NCBI GenBank assembly: GCA_020055645.1 | Contig: CM034550.1 | Span: 22,290,880 to 22,354,879, forward strand | Direction of reading: 5' to 3' | Source: Tomocerus qinae | Taxonomy: Eukaryota > Arthropoda > Collembola > Entomobryomorpha > Tomoceridae | Length of the DNA: 64,000 nt | Part shown: positions 39,101-48,748 of the stretch, one piece after another | Numbering within the stretch: the stretch's first letter is position 1 | How the letters are laid out: every line of letters begins with the position of its first letter | Made by a program: the position numbers and the translations under genes | The notes under the pieces: model-generated | Told to the model about the DNA's origin: nothing | Databases searched by the model: none | Seen by the model: only the letters and a program-made list of their open reading frames with translations

Positions 39101-42100
39101 ATACTACAGGAACTTTGACCCTGTATAATATCTTACATAAATATAATATACCCTGTATAATATCTTACATAAATATAATATACCCTGTATAATATCTTAC
39201 ATAAATATAATATACCCTGTATAATATCTTACATAAATATAATATACCCTGTATAATATCTTACATAAATATAATATACCCTGTATAATATCTTACATAA
39301 ATATAATATACCCTGTATAATATCTTACATAAATATAATATACCCTGTATAATATCTTACATAAATATAATATACCCTGTATATTATCTTACATAAATAT
39401 AATATACCCTGTATAATATCTTACATAAATATAATATACCCTGTATAATATCTTACATAAATATAATATACCCTGTATCAAAGTTGCTGTAGCTATAGTG
39501 ATTTGAGTATCAGGTTACCTCTTCAGAATGTTTGAAAAATGAAAATTCACTTTTTTCATTTGTGGATCTAAATTGGACGATTTAAATCCACAGCCAAATC
39601 AGCTCTCAGTTTTGACTTATGAATACTATGACCCAAAGGTTGGTTGCCATTGGGTACATACAGCTATATAGCTTTGAGTGCAGATTTGGCTGTGGATCTA
39701 AATCGTCCAATTTAGATCCACAAATGAAAAAAGTGAATTTTCATTTCTCAAACATCCTGAAGAGGTAACCTGATACACAAATACACTGCATACTAGCTAA
39801 TACTACAGGAACTTTGACCCTGTATAATATCTTACATAAATATAATATACCCTGTATAATATCTTACATAAATATAATATACCCTGTATAATATCTTACA
39901 TAAATATAATATACCCTGTATAATATCTTACATAAATATAATATACCCTGTATAATATCTTACATAAATATAATATACCCTGTATAATATCTTACATAAA
40001 TAAATATATTATACCCTGTATCTTGACCCTGTATAATATAAATAAATATACTCCACCCTGTATAAAATATTACCTTTGATCATTAAGGAATTGGGCGGCA
40101 TTTTCTCCGTTCTGCTTGAAGACGCCCTCGAACATGTCTCTTGCCCACTGAAGAGTGTGTTCGATGGCGTTGGGGAAGTTCTTGAGGGTACAAATAGGAA
40201 TACTCTTCTCCGGAGGATCTTGGCTAGAGCCATAACTTTCTGTCAAATGAGGAATGACGACCTGGGTGTTTCCCTTGGTGCCTAAGGTCCCCGACTCCAA
40301 AAGAGGCTTCCGGTAGTAGACGCATCTCCGGTCCATGTAAATTCGGGCCTCCACGTTGTCCAGGGCGTTGGCCACTCCGCTCAAGTTCTCAAAGTACTGG
40401 TCGTCGTAAACCGATTCAGTCTCTGGCCCGACCCGATTTTCTTGGTGCTCGATGTTGACACTCGGATTCATTACTCGCACCGCGGCTGCCGCACAACTCG
40501 ATTTGGTCTTGCCCACGTCCCAAGATCGGAACAGAAATTGACGATTTAAATTTGAACGCTCAATCAAGTCCATGTCAGTCACAAAAATCTTCCCCTTGTC
40601 ACCCGCACCCAGACCAATCATTGCAAAGTTCTTTAGCAGCTCGCAACCTAATGTAATTAAATATGTAATTGTAATTAAATAGCTATACATAGGTAATTAG
40701 TTAATTTAATTATTACCGATGGCTCCGGCCCCGACGACAAAATAACGCAAGTTGGCGACAACGTCTTGGAATCGTTTTCCAAAGACAGCGACTTGTCCGT
40801 CATATCGGCAATTGTCTACTTGGAAGTCGGCTTCGTCGAGAGAAAAGTCTGCAGAGTCCAAATCGTTGAGACTGTAGGAAAGGCACTCGATGGCGTCGAA
40901 AAACATCCACTGGAAGATGGGCTGGAACTTGCCGCTGCAGGCCTTCATAACTTCTTGGGCCACGACTCCGCCGATGAATCCGTTCATCGGACAAATATTC
41001 CCGCTGCTGCCCCAGCTAAACACTTTCAACAGATTCACGTTCAACTCGACCGAATTGTCCGTCACCAGGCTCCGAGCTATTTCGATCAACTCGTCGCTGT
41101 CCTCCGTATTCGCCGGTCGGGGACAACGACCTTTTTGTTCAATGAACCGATCCAGGGCTTGAAAACCAATATTCAGAGTCGGAGGACTCTCCATCTTGGC
41201 ATAATCCGTAATCAGAACTTCCGGGTTGTCTATCGACTCACTCAACGACTTGAAACTCATCGTCTTTTTCACTTTCACTTGACTCACGATCCCTCCCTTG
41301 ACATAATCCGTCAACCCTACATAAACATATATAATTAATATATATTTAATATATAATATATATTATATTAAATATACCTGTGGTGTCTCCGATTTTAAAA
41401 GTGTATGGTCCGGTGACTTCGATTTTCTTTGGCTCGCATCCGTTGAGCTCGACCATTCCCTGGACTTCTGAAAAAGTGACATAATCTCCGTCCTCGAGGC
41501 CATGACGGGTTTCGTCCAAACACGTGACGACGGCATTTTGTTCTTTTGTAATGCCCGCAATCATGGCAGAGATGGGTTGCTCTCCGTTGACATCGGTGAC
41601 GACAAAGCTTTGTCCAAAGTCGCAAAAGATGCGGGAGAAGAGGCCGCGGGTGTTGGCGAGGATGAAGCAGATGTTGTTGTCGTGGCAGAACTGACTAACT
41701 TTACGAATGTCTTTCTCTGATTTGGATTCGGTGAGAACGACGACGTTGAATTTGGAGAGAAGGTCGTCGGTGAGGGCGTCGGTGGAGCGGTTGACCTTGA
41801 CATAATTGTTCAATTCACTGAGTTTCTCGTGACTGACGTCTGCGCGGTTCTTGCCGATGTCGGCCTTCTTGACATAGAATTGTGAACTGAGATCGTTCCA
41901 AGAGACGACTTCCGTGTCTTGCAGAGTCACCGAGTGCACTCCCCCCAGAATCACGTTTTTGGCCACCTCCACTCCGAGGCCACCCAACCCAGACACCAGC
42001 ACATTGGCCGTTGCCATTCGGTTCATTGCCTCTCTGCCGAGGACATAGAGCTGCCTGGAGTAAAGTCCTTCGTCGATGCCGCCATTGGCGTGGGCCGTCG

Positions 42101-42293
42101 TGGATTCTTCGGAGCCATTTCCTGATCCGTTAGTTGAATTATTCATTGTGGTAGGCGGGGTAGAGTCAGTTGCGGTCAAAGCTATTACTGGAGAAGAGGT
42201 GGATGAGCACGTTCCTCCTGCTGCACTCAATCTAGGCTTTTTGCTAGGCGGAGAGGCAGGGCTGTCCAGGCACGGGCTTTCAGCTGTGGACAT
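33123..42293 (-). CDS. UBA1: Ubiquitin-activating enzyme E1
   Basis: Seven exons on the minus strand (42293-41378, 41316-40717, 40647-40074, 34969-34597, 34532-34389, 34327-33803, 33269-33123) keep phase and give 1092 residues; human UBA1 has 1058. The N-terminus has a nuclear-signal-like PSKKPRL, then the inactive adenylation half ([13 protein letters not shown]). The active adenylation nucleotide loop is [14 protein letters not shown] near residue 500, and the catalytic Cys (about residue 658) lies in [11 protein letters not shown]. The C-terminal ubiquitin-fold domain ends in [11 protein letters not shown]. Family role: ATP-dependent activation of ubiquitin as AMP-ester then thioester, and loading of E2 enzymes in nucleus and cytosol. 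All catalytic motifs are intact. Introns are short except intron 3 (34970-40073), which is satellite DNA, and intron 6 (33270-33802), which holds a foldback element. A nine-residue extension follows the canonical VPYVRY end. Confidence 0.96.
33421..33726. repeat. Foldback element in UBA1 intron 6
   Basis: Arms 33425-33568 and 33577-33726 are near-perfect reverse complements (GGCAAACTGGAAACTCCTCC / GGAGGAGTTTCCAGTTTGCC) with a very short loop. Part of one arm (CTTTCTACGACCAATATTCTCGG type) is also present at 12569-12591. Most of the intron is this element. Confidence 0.88.
35310..35575. repeat. Palindromic element, TGACGTCACACGGCGAC ends
   Basis: ATGACGTCACACGGCGACTT (35379) is mirrored by ATGTCGCCGTGTGACGTCAC (35501); the interior AT-rich loop is about 100 bp. 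Flanks (GGAATTCCCAGGCACTTC and GAAGCCTGGAATGCC) are also roughly inverted. Sits inside the array. Confidence 0.75.
35637..36288. repeat. Element with TAGGCAGTTA termini
   Basis: The left end TAGGCAGTTACTGTAAAT and right end AAAAACTAACTGCCTA are inverted. An internal inverted pair, GGAATTATTATTAGACCCGTG (35655) and CACGGGTCTAATTTTAATTCC (35882), flanks AT-rich DNA. The right half has several copies of TTACACTACGG-type words. Non-coding. Confidence 0.6.
36312..36560. repeat. CAAGGAGC dispersed repeat, inverted pair in UBA1 intron 3
   Basis: CCCAAGGAGCTTGGACGGTT, CTCCATGCTCCTTAGG, GCGCTTTATCAGGAGAGTCG and GTAGGGAATTTCC match the family at 16340, 17229 and 54280. AAGCATAAACTAGCGCTATGACTA and its near-inverse CAGTTTATGCTTCTTGGGCAT follow. 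Confidence 0.65.
37993..38205. repeat. CAAGGTA...AAAATTTTA foldback element, copy 2
   Basis: CAAGGTAAGTAAAATTTTAG (left) and CTAAAATTTTACGTACCTTG (right) form inverted ends. Inside, ATAAGGTAATTTCATGCTC is mirrored by GAGCATGAAATTACCTTAT. It shares these words with 17040-17206. Inserted in the satellite, splitting a CCCTGTAT unit. Confidence 0.85.
38778..39117. repeat. 340-bp palindromic insert, copy 1 of 2
   Basis: Arms CAAAGTTGCTGTAGC...TCAGGTTACCTCTTCAG and CTGAAGAGGTAACCTGA...GGAACTTTG flank ATTTGTGGATCTAAATTGGA / TCCAATTTAGATCCACAAAT. It is identical over its full length to the copy at 39475-39814. Confidence 0.95.
39475..39814. repeat. 340-bp palindromic insert, copy 2 of 2
   Basis: Same sequence as 38778-39117, offset by 697 bp. 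A variant satellite unit (TATATTATC instead of TATAATATC) also repeats at the same offset (38682 and 39379), so insert plus flanking units were duplicated together. Confidence 0.95.
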
Positions 42294-43327
42294 GGACGCT
42301 GCGGCTGGCCCGCTGGATTAAGATTAGACTGGGAATAGTTGCGCTGCTGCAATCAAAATACAAAATCAAAATACTCTCCCCTCTCCAAGCTAATTCTATT
42401 CACACTTACGCAATATTTAAATGTTTTGTAGTCAGGTGACAAAGAGAAAATGAGAAAAGATGACGATGACACGATCAAAGTGCAAAGGTCAACAGTCTTG
42501 CTCAAGGAGACGCGAGAAATAGAACGAAAGAAGACGACGAGAAATAAATTACTAACCAACCACAAAATGGTCAACACGCCAAATGACACCGAGAAAACGA
42601 CGTAAAACGCACAGTTAAGCAGTCACTAACAACTGATAAATTTCACAATCAATGACTCAAACTGTCTCTGTCCCCGACAAGTTGACGCTGACACTGCAAA
42701 AATTATCACTGGTCAGAAATTCCACGGCCACCAAAGAAAGACGGGTGAATGAATGACAGGGAAAATGACAATGAGAAAATCAAAAATGAATCTTAGAGGG
42801 TTTTCAGCAGAGAGAGATTCGTTGCCCTGTTGCCTACCTCAAACCAACCAAACAGGACATGTACATACTATACATGACTAATACGTATAATACACAATAT
42901 AATATACTAGCTGCTATAGCGACTAGCGCATAATAGCGTAGCGTGACTAACACTACTATTTCATGACACAGACAATACAGTAATGTACGACTCTCCTACA
43001 CACACCACATGACTATCTGTATCTACGTTTTACTGCTGCATACACGCAAGTACTACTACTGCCGCAACAATGCAGTATAAGTATACCTACCTACACTTAA
43101 TACACGAAATACGTAATTCACACGTACAGAATACGTCTACTCCGTCTACTCCTATACAAAAAATACAAAGGCAACATTGAAATATGGAGGCAACTGGACA
43201 GGGTTTCGCATATAGTCGAAAATTCAATTAATTCAGAAAATGTTAATTCTAAAATATATCATGACAATAAAATACACTGACAAGAAAAGACAAACTTTTT
43301 CCAATTAGGTAATTTCGTAATAAATAA
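42294..43327. other. UBA1 upstream region
   Basis: Must contain the UBA1 5' UTR and promoter (on the minus strand, upstream of 42293). CT/GA-rich around 42390-42590, then AT-rich with scattered TAC/GTA-rich words near 42900-43140. No gene recognised. Confidence 0.4.
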
Positions 43328-43566
43328 CGGTTTCAATACGACAAGGGGGTAGATGTTAGTAAACAAATTATTTATTTTAAACATGAAAATTAGGCAACCG
43401 TATGGAATTGTACTATTGTACATTCTTTTCATCACAATAATTCTATTCGATACGATTCCAACTTACAGTCTTGTGTACTTGGAAACGTGTTAAAATTATA
43501 CTCCCTACCTTCTAATACAACTTCAAACTACTACATAAATCAATCGTTTCACATTTGTATTTACGT

Positions 43567-44226
43567 AACTACTGTTACAATTATCGCTAAGAGATATTTT
43601 TCAAATAATAACCGCAGTGAAAATCGCTTCTGATTGGTCGATGCATTTTTGAAATTGACCAATCAGAGCACAGAATTCCATAACAAAATTTTATATGATT
43701 TTCATAAATCATTCCCAAGGGAAACATTTATTTTAACTATATTTAGAAGATATTTTCAATGATATCTTGTTATTGTAAATTTAAAAGTTAATCTAATTAA
43801 TTAGTTTGTACTACTTCATAGAGAAAGATGAATACGCAGTAGTAGTGGTGATAATTTGATGCAAAATGTTATAATATGTTTGTCCAGACTGCTTAGTGAA
43901 ATAATAATAATAATAATCAATTGTAACACATGCAAGCAGTTGCTCTGTTCAGCAAGTAAGCATCATAGAGCTGAGTACAGTGTATTAGTTTGCGATTATG
44001 CTAAAAGTGTTAGTCCGTATTTTCCTATCCTATCACAAGTCTGTAGTTTAAAGTTCAGTGTTGAAATAAATATTTCCCTTGGGAATGATTTATGAAAATC
44101 ATATAAAATTTTGCTATGGAATTCTGTGCTCTGATTGGGCAATTTCAAAAATGCATCGACCAATCAGAAGCGATTTTCACTGCGGTTATTATTTGAAAAA
44201 TATCTCTTAGCGATAATTGTAACAGA
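43567..44226. repeat. Internal inverted repeat with about 165-bp arms
   Basis: Arms 43572-43735 and 44062-44226: TTACAATTATCGCTAAGAGA on the left, TCTCTTAGCGATAATTGTAA on the right, continuing through CTGATTGGTCGATGCATTTT. The 330-bp interior is non-coding. It may be a MITE nested in the transposon or the transposon's own subterminal structure. Confidence 0.9.
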
Positions 44227-44926
44227 TATTGTTGTACTAAGACAAAAGAGTACGCGAAACAATATTTGGCCCGATCTAACGTTAATGTCTTAACGACATC
44301 TGTTTACAAAAATTAGATTTTATTGTCATAAAATAGAGAAAAAAATTCTCTACATTTTAAAATAAAAATTTGAAATTTTTAAACCACTTTTAGTATTTTT
44401 AATTTATAAAACATGTTGATGAGTACGTATGCTTAGTAATATGAATTTTAAATTGAGCGAGGCGCCTTGTATTGGCTTTTTCCCGCGTTAGAAGTTAATG
44501 TCGTAAGGAGCTTTTGGTCAGATCGCAAAACATATAATCGTAAAAGGTAAAATAAACATTTTAGAAAAACTAAATAAATTCAAACATAAGCAAGAGCAAG
44601 CAGGGGAATTTTTAAGCATTTACATTATAAATTATAAGTTTCCCAGAAGTTGATCCAGTAAATTTGAGATTCTGAAGCCAGATATGGAATCATATCCTTT
44701 AGATCTTTCTGAAGAGCGGCAGTCATAGGAAGGGGTAAGTAGAACAGAGGTCGAAAAGCTTGTATACCAAAGTTTTCATTAAACTGAATTATGTGGGATT
44801 GCCAGTCTCCATCCCATTACTGTGACTTTGTCTGAAGTAAATTGAGGTCTGTTGATGCAAACGTACATTATTTGAGTAATTTTTAGAATATTTGGACGAG
44901 TAACTAGATTCATTAAGCTCACAAAG

Positions 44927-46178
44927 TCAAAAATAGACTTGTCTCATCCGCTGAACTGTATAAGGTCTCAACACCCGAGATTGTTCAATGACATCTATGT
45001 AATCATCTGGTTTGTTTACAGTAGACTTCAATATTTTCTTTTCAATCAATGAAAATTGGCGACCGCAAGGCAGGAAGCTGTGTCCAGTACTCATGAATTT
45101 TTGCCGGATTTCTGAAAAACGGTGCTGGTGTATTAACAGCTTATACATTACTAGAACAATAAAATTGTTATTTTGTCCCACGCATCTGTCTGAATACACT
45201 GTCAAAACTCTCTCCTCGCCATTTGCTAAAACTGGATATTTTTCACACACGACGAAATTTTAGATGACCCCCACCAGTTTCGACTTGATGCCAAAAGGCC
45301 ATAGTAGTTTTATCCGTAGCTGGATTATTAATTGCAAAATTAAGACAGGTGTACTTACGGTGATAATAATATTCTGAATTACTGAGGCGAGGATAAAACA
45401 AAATCCCTTGTAGGTCAACACAAAGAGTTATATAGACAGGATTGATTTTACTGCGCTCTACGTCATCACGAAGACATTGATAAGCGTTGTCAGCCAGCAA
45501 GTGGTGCTCCATCTTTTCGGTCCACAAAATTTCCAATTCAGCTTCTGAGCCATTATGATTTCTTATTTTTGAATCGAAAAGATCACATCTTCCACAAGTG
45601 TCAGACTTTAATTTTTGCAAATTTGAGACTTAGTTCATTAAAATACGTGCGGTAAACCCACTCCCATACCTTTGATTCTTCGCACAATTCATTAAAGTCA
45701 CGAAACATTCTGGAAACTGATAAGTCATATAAACATACGGGTGGGATCACCTTCATTCCTGGAATAATGACTACAGGTAGATTCGTAATTAAGTATATGC
45801 GCCTGGATCATATTCCATCCATTTTCTGAAAATCATTTTGTCTTGCGTGTTATTTCTATTAGAAAATATCAGGCTCCCGGTTGATATCTTCCGCAGTAGT
45901 ATTTCCAAACGTTTCTTGCTAACTCCAAAAACGTCCAAAAAGGTCTTCTGGCATACTGCCATTTGATATCCAGTTTCATATGGGAGGAAATAGCTATAAA
46001 ATTGACGCTGTCTTTGGTTTTCATCTGGCCTTGAATTTTTTCGGATGTATCTCGATAAATTGGATGTTTGTAAGTTATAATTCCCCGTACTCCAAAACTG
46101 TTGGAATAAAATTAATTTCCGGTTCATGTTGAGGCTAATACAACCGTCTTTACGACAACCAAAACTGCAATTCTGCAA
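44927..46178 (-). pseudogene. Decayed transposase of a TIR DNA transposon
   Basis: Three minus-strand blocks read in order. The first, 46178-45789, has an N-terminal Cys motif (CSFGCRKDGC) and CQKTFLDVFGVSKKRLEILL. The second, 45620-45243, has TCGRCDLFDSK, ADNAYQCLRDD, CVDLQGILFYPRLSNSEYYY and WHQVETGGGHL. The third, 45250-44927, has YSDRCVGQNNNFIVLVMYK and STGHSFLPCGRQFSLIEKK. The D-C-GQN and GHS/D-F-IEK blocks resemble the RNase-H-like catalytic core seen in uncharacterised arthropod transposases. The coding sense continues through 45789-45621 but changes frame at about 45620, and the first block ends in a stop, so the copy is broken. Weak matches to introns cannot be excluded for the gaps. 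Confidence 0.7.
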
Positions 46179-46817
46179 AAATGTTAATTACAACTTTAGA
46201 GTACGGTGACATCGTTCAAATATTAGCCTATACTTTTATTCATTTTAAATATTTTTTAAAGAACTGAAATGTTGGATTTGAGATGTACTATTTCGTGAGG
46301 AGGTAGTTTAGGCGGATTCAACATTCTATTCTTTACTTCATACGCCGCCCCTTCGTTTTTACTCAGTTGTGCAGCTTTCTCTTTCCAGTTAATGTTTTCA
46401 ATAATTTATCCCAACGCATTCCTTCATGTGCTAAATTTATTACATGAAGGTATGCTTTGGGGTACATTATTGAAAAGATTAGTTGAGTAAATTAAGTTTC
46501 CTTTTCTTTCCATTGTTCAGGTTTTCCAAAAATTTGTTGGATACATTTACGCCTTTTTTACTCATTTTGTTAGTATTGTGAAAAATTTGTCGTAAAAACT
46601 ACGGATTCGGAGAAATGATTTCTCGTTTTAATGTCTAAATTTTAGCACAATTCATGAGGATGATTTGATTACATTATTTTCAAAATGAGGCGCGCTTTAG
46701 TAACTTTCAAATTACGGTTACCAAGGTATATTTTTTATGAAAATATCTAACCCCCTTGTCGTAGTCAAGCCGTCAAATGTAATGAACAATACTTTTACCT
46801 TGGACTATACCGACACC

Positions 46818-47297
46818 TTAAGGCTGCCTCGATGATACGGTTCCTAGCAACGAGCAGAAATGAGTAATTTTACTACGGGGTGCTTGATGATAAACAAACC
46901 CAAACAGTAGAATGTGACTTAAATTCGTTCCTCCCCGTAGTAAAAATTGGCATAGTAGGTTAGGTTAGGTTAGGTTAGGTTAGTGGTACTGCAAGAAAAG
47001 GTATTAAAAAATCGTAGAACATTGATAGCCCTTTTAGGAAGATTGATTTCGATTAAAGATTGATCCCTGATTTCGAAAATTTAGTACCAGAAAATAAGGA
47101 CACAAAGTTCTGGAGGGCTGATTGTCGCCTTATTTCTTTTAATTTTTCATACAACAGAGAACGAGACGAGTTGTCAAATTCACATGTATTTCACCCAATA
47201 TAAATTTACATGTATTTTTGAAAATTTCAGGGACTTTTTCTCCAGGGAAGATGTGTTATCACTCACTGTTCTGCGCATCTACGAGGCAGCCTTAATT
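46818..47297. repeat. TTAAGGCTGCCTCG MITE family, copy 2
   Basis: Inverted termini TTAAGGCTGCCTCGATGATA and TCTACGAGGCAGCCTTAA enclose 450 bp. Shares the left 130 bp with copy 1 at 6747. Compared with that copy it has an extra segment of about 170 bp beginning with the TTAGG array. Confidence 0.8.
46955..46983 (+). repeat. Interstitial (TTAGG)5 telomere-type repeat
   Basis: Five consecutive TTAGG units. TTAGG is the canonical arthropod telomere unit; here the array is internal, inside a MITE copy. Confidence 0.85.
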
Positions 47298-47609
47298 CAT
47301 TGCACAGAGAAAATGAGGCTTTTATGCCACTGAGAAAAGGAACCTTTTTGCTATATTATTTCCATGTAATTATTGTCGGCACCAAAACCGAATCCTTTGT
47401 TCCCACCATCTCAACATCTTAGCATGTAAGTAGGCTAAATGACGCTCCATCACGATTTTCCTTCTTGAATTTGTCCGTAGCGCGTTCTTTTAGTTCCAAG
47501 CTACATGCACATGTTTCCTCAAGGAAGATTTCCATTTTCCATTCACAAGTTTTGATATTTTGGTTTCTGCTAAAAACTGAAAAAAACTAATCAAACTTGA
47601 CATAGTAAG

Positions 47610-47711
47610 GTGAGAATTAGATAAGTACAGTTATGGTTAAATTAATCTTTTATTTCTCAGTTTTGTTTATACTCAATATTTACTAAATATTTGTTTCGAA
47701 TCTTTTAACAG
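47610..47711 (+). other. Probable 5' UTR intron of LLPH-like gene
   Basis: AAG|GTGAGA donor at 47609/47610 and TTTTAACAG acceptor at 47711, 17 bp before the start codon. Inferred from splice sites only. Confidence 0.45.
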
Positions 47712-47728
47712 CTTTTGAATCCACAAAA

Positions 47729-48234
47729 ATGGCTAAAAGTCTTCGAAGTAAATGGAAGAGGAAGATGCGGGCTGTAAAAAGGGTTCGATACGGCGAGAAG
47801 GAATTAAAAAGATTAAATGATATGCTAATCAAGGCTGGAGACTATCAACTCGTTCCTGGTAATTGTCCATTTGAAAAACAAACAAAAAAGTCTTTGCAAT
47901 TGAATGGTAGAATAAAGACGATTTTAAATGTGCAGAGGTTAAGAAAGAAGAGACTGCAGTGATGGAATTGGACAGAGATGTAATAATCGTAGAAAAAGAC
48001 CAAGGAACTGATGGCCCTCGTCGCTCAAAATTTCGCAAAGGCCGGGAGTCTAAAAAAGAAGCAGACGAAGAGATGGCTGTAGACAAGGAACCCAGAGTAT
48101 ATAGCAAAAGGACGATGCGAGACCAATTCGGAAATTACCCGGTATGGATGAACAAACGAAAAATGATTACCCAACAGAAAAAGAATAAGCGAATCGTCAA
48201 GAGAAGAGCAGCCTCCGTCAACAAGAAACGTTGA
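47729..48234 (+). CDS. LLPH: LLPH-like nucleolar protein (LAPS18-like)
   Basis: Two exons, 47729-47858 and 47936-48234, join in phase 1 across a 77-bp intron and give 142 residues; human LLPH has 129. The N-terminus MAKSLRSKWKRKMRA is the family hallmark and the C-terminal part carries NYPVWMNKRK followed by a Lys/Arg-rich tail. The protein is strongly basic throughout, as expected for a nucleolar factor. Family members act in large ribosomal subunit biogenesis and, in molluscs and mammals, in neuronal growth. If the intron is ignored the region looks like two overlapping short frames, because the intron itself is open; the spliced product restores continuity through VPEVKKEE. ATTAAA lies just after the stop (48246). 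Confidence 0.9.
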
Positions 48235-48245
48235 GTTGTATGTTG

Positions 48246-48251
48246 ATTAAA
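48246..48251 (+). terminator. Candidate polyadenylation signal of LLPH-like gene
   Basis: ATTAAA, the common variant signal, 12 bp after the stop codon. Confidence 0.4.
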
Positions 48252-48748
48252 ACCATTTTTTAAATAACTTTGATTTGACTTTATTTTGGGACATTCATTT
48301 ACATTACAACATCAGCATCTAATTATTCTTCTAAGTCATCCAGGCAAAATAACAAGTTTTTGGAAGAGGTACATTAATATAGTTTTGTATTGATTGTTAA
48401 GGAAGGCAGTCGTTAGTTTAGGTGGCCTTTACCTACACTTTTCCACACGACCCACACAATCTTAACTCTATTAACGTTAACGTTCCCATGGAAACACTCT
48501 TTATATCCAAAATGCACTCAAAGCAATGTGTGTTGATTCACATTGACTCAACGCTATTTTCCCACATGTCTCGGACATGTCACTTTTTATATAGTATTAT
48601 AGACATCCAGTTAACTTTTTTGGCAGTTAAGATTGGCGAGTATGGTGAGGCGTGTGGAAAAGTAGTGCAAAGGTGTTTAGACAATAGTACAATTAAATGT
48701 GCAAACGGACAGGCTGTGCAATTAAAAGGGGAAGACGAATAAAATGAA

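Larger units (their letters stand above)
35035..40065. repeat. Satellite-like tandem array in UBA1 intron 3
   Basis: The main unit is 32 bp: CTTACATAAATATAATATAC followed by CCTGTATAATAT. Units at 38205-38780, 39115-39480 and 39820-40010 are almost identical. Those at 36690-37990 are diverged variants (CCTGTAGAATATC, CCTGAAGAATATC). The 35035-35300 part has a related unit of about 34 bp (ACACCCTGTATAATATAAAT). The array is interrupted by at least five foldback or palindromic insertions. It occupies nearly the whole 5.1-kb intron between the catalytic-Cys exon and the next exon. There is no unique spacer between units, so it is not a CRISPR array. Confidence 0.95.
43328..46774 (-). mobile_element. 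DNA transposon with about 33-bp terminal inverted repeats
   Basis: The left end ACGGTTTCAATACGACAAGG (43328) continuing GGGTAGATGTT is matched, inverted, by the right end AATATCTAACCCCCTTGTCG continuing TAGTCAAGCCGT (to about 46774). Between them lie remnants of a transposase on the minus strand (44927-46178), and near the left end a 660-bp internal inverted repeat. The target-site duplication is not clear to me. The protein belongs to a widespread arthropod element group known from family resemblance; I cannot name the superfamily. Confidence 0.75.

Noticed and set aside
35035-40065. CRISPR-like look of the regular 32-bp repeats
   Set aside because: Units are contiguous without unique spacers, lie in a eukaryotic intron, and no cas gene is present; this is satellite DNA.
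40766-41338. Long plus-strand frame opposite UBA1 exon 2
   Set aside because: Antisense to a clearly conserved E1 exon; no independent domain.
42353-42589. 78-codon hydrophobic minus-strand frame upstream of UBA1
   Set aside because: No family resemblance and located where the UBA1 5' UTR/promoter is expected.
47859-47962. LLPH read through its intron as two separate overlapping proteins
   Set aside because: Splicing 47858 to 47936 gives one continuous protein matching both ends of LLPH; the intron is open by chance.
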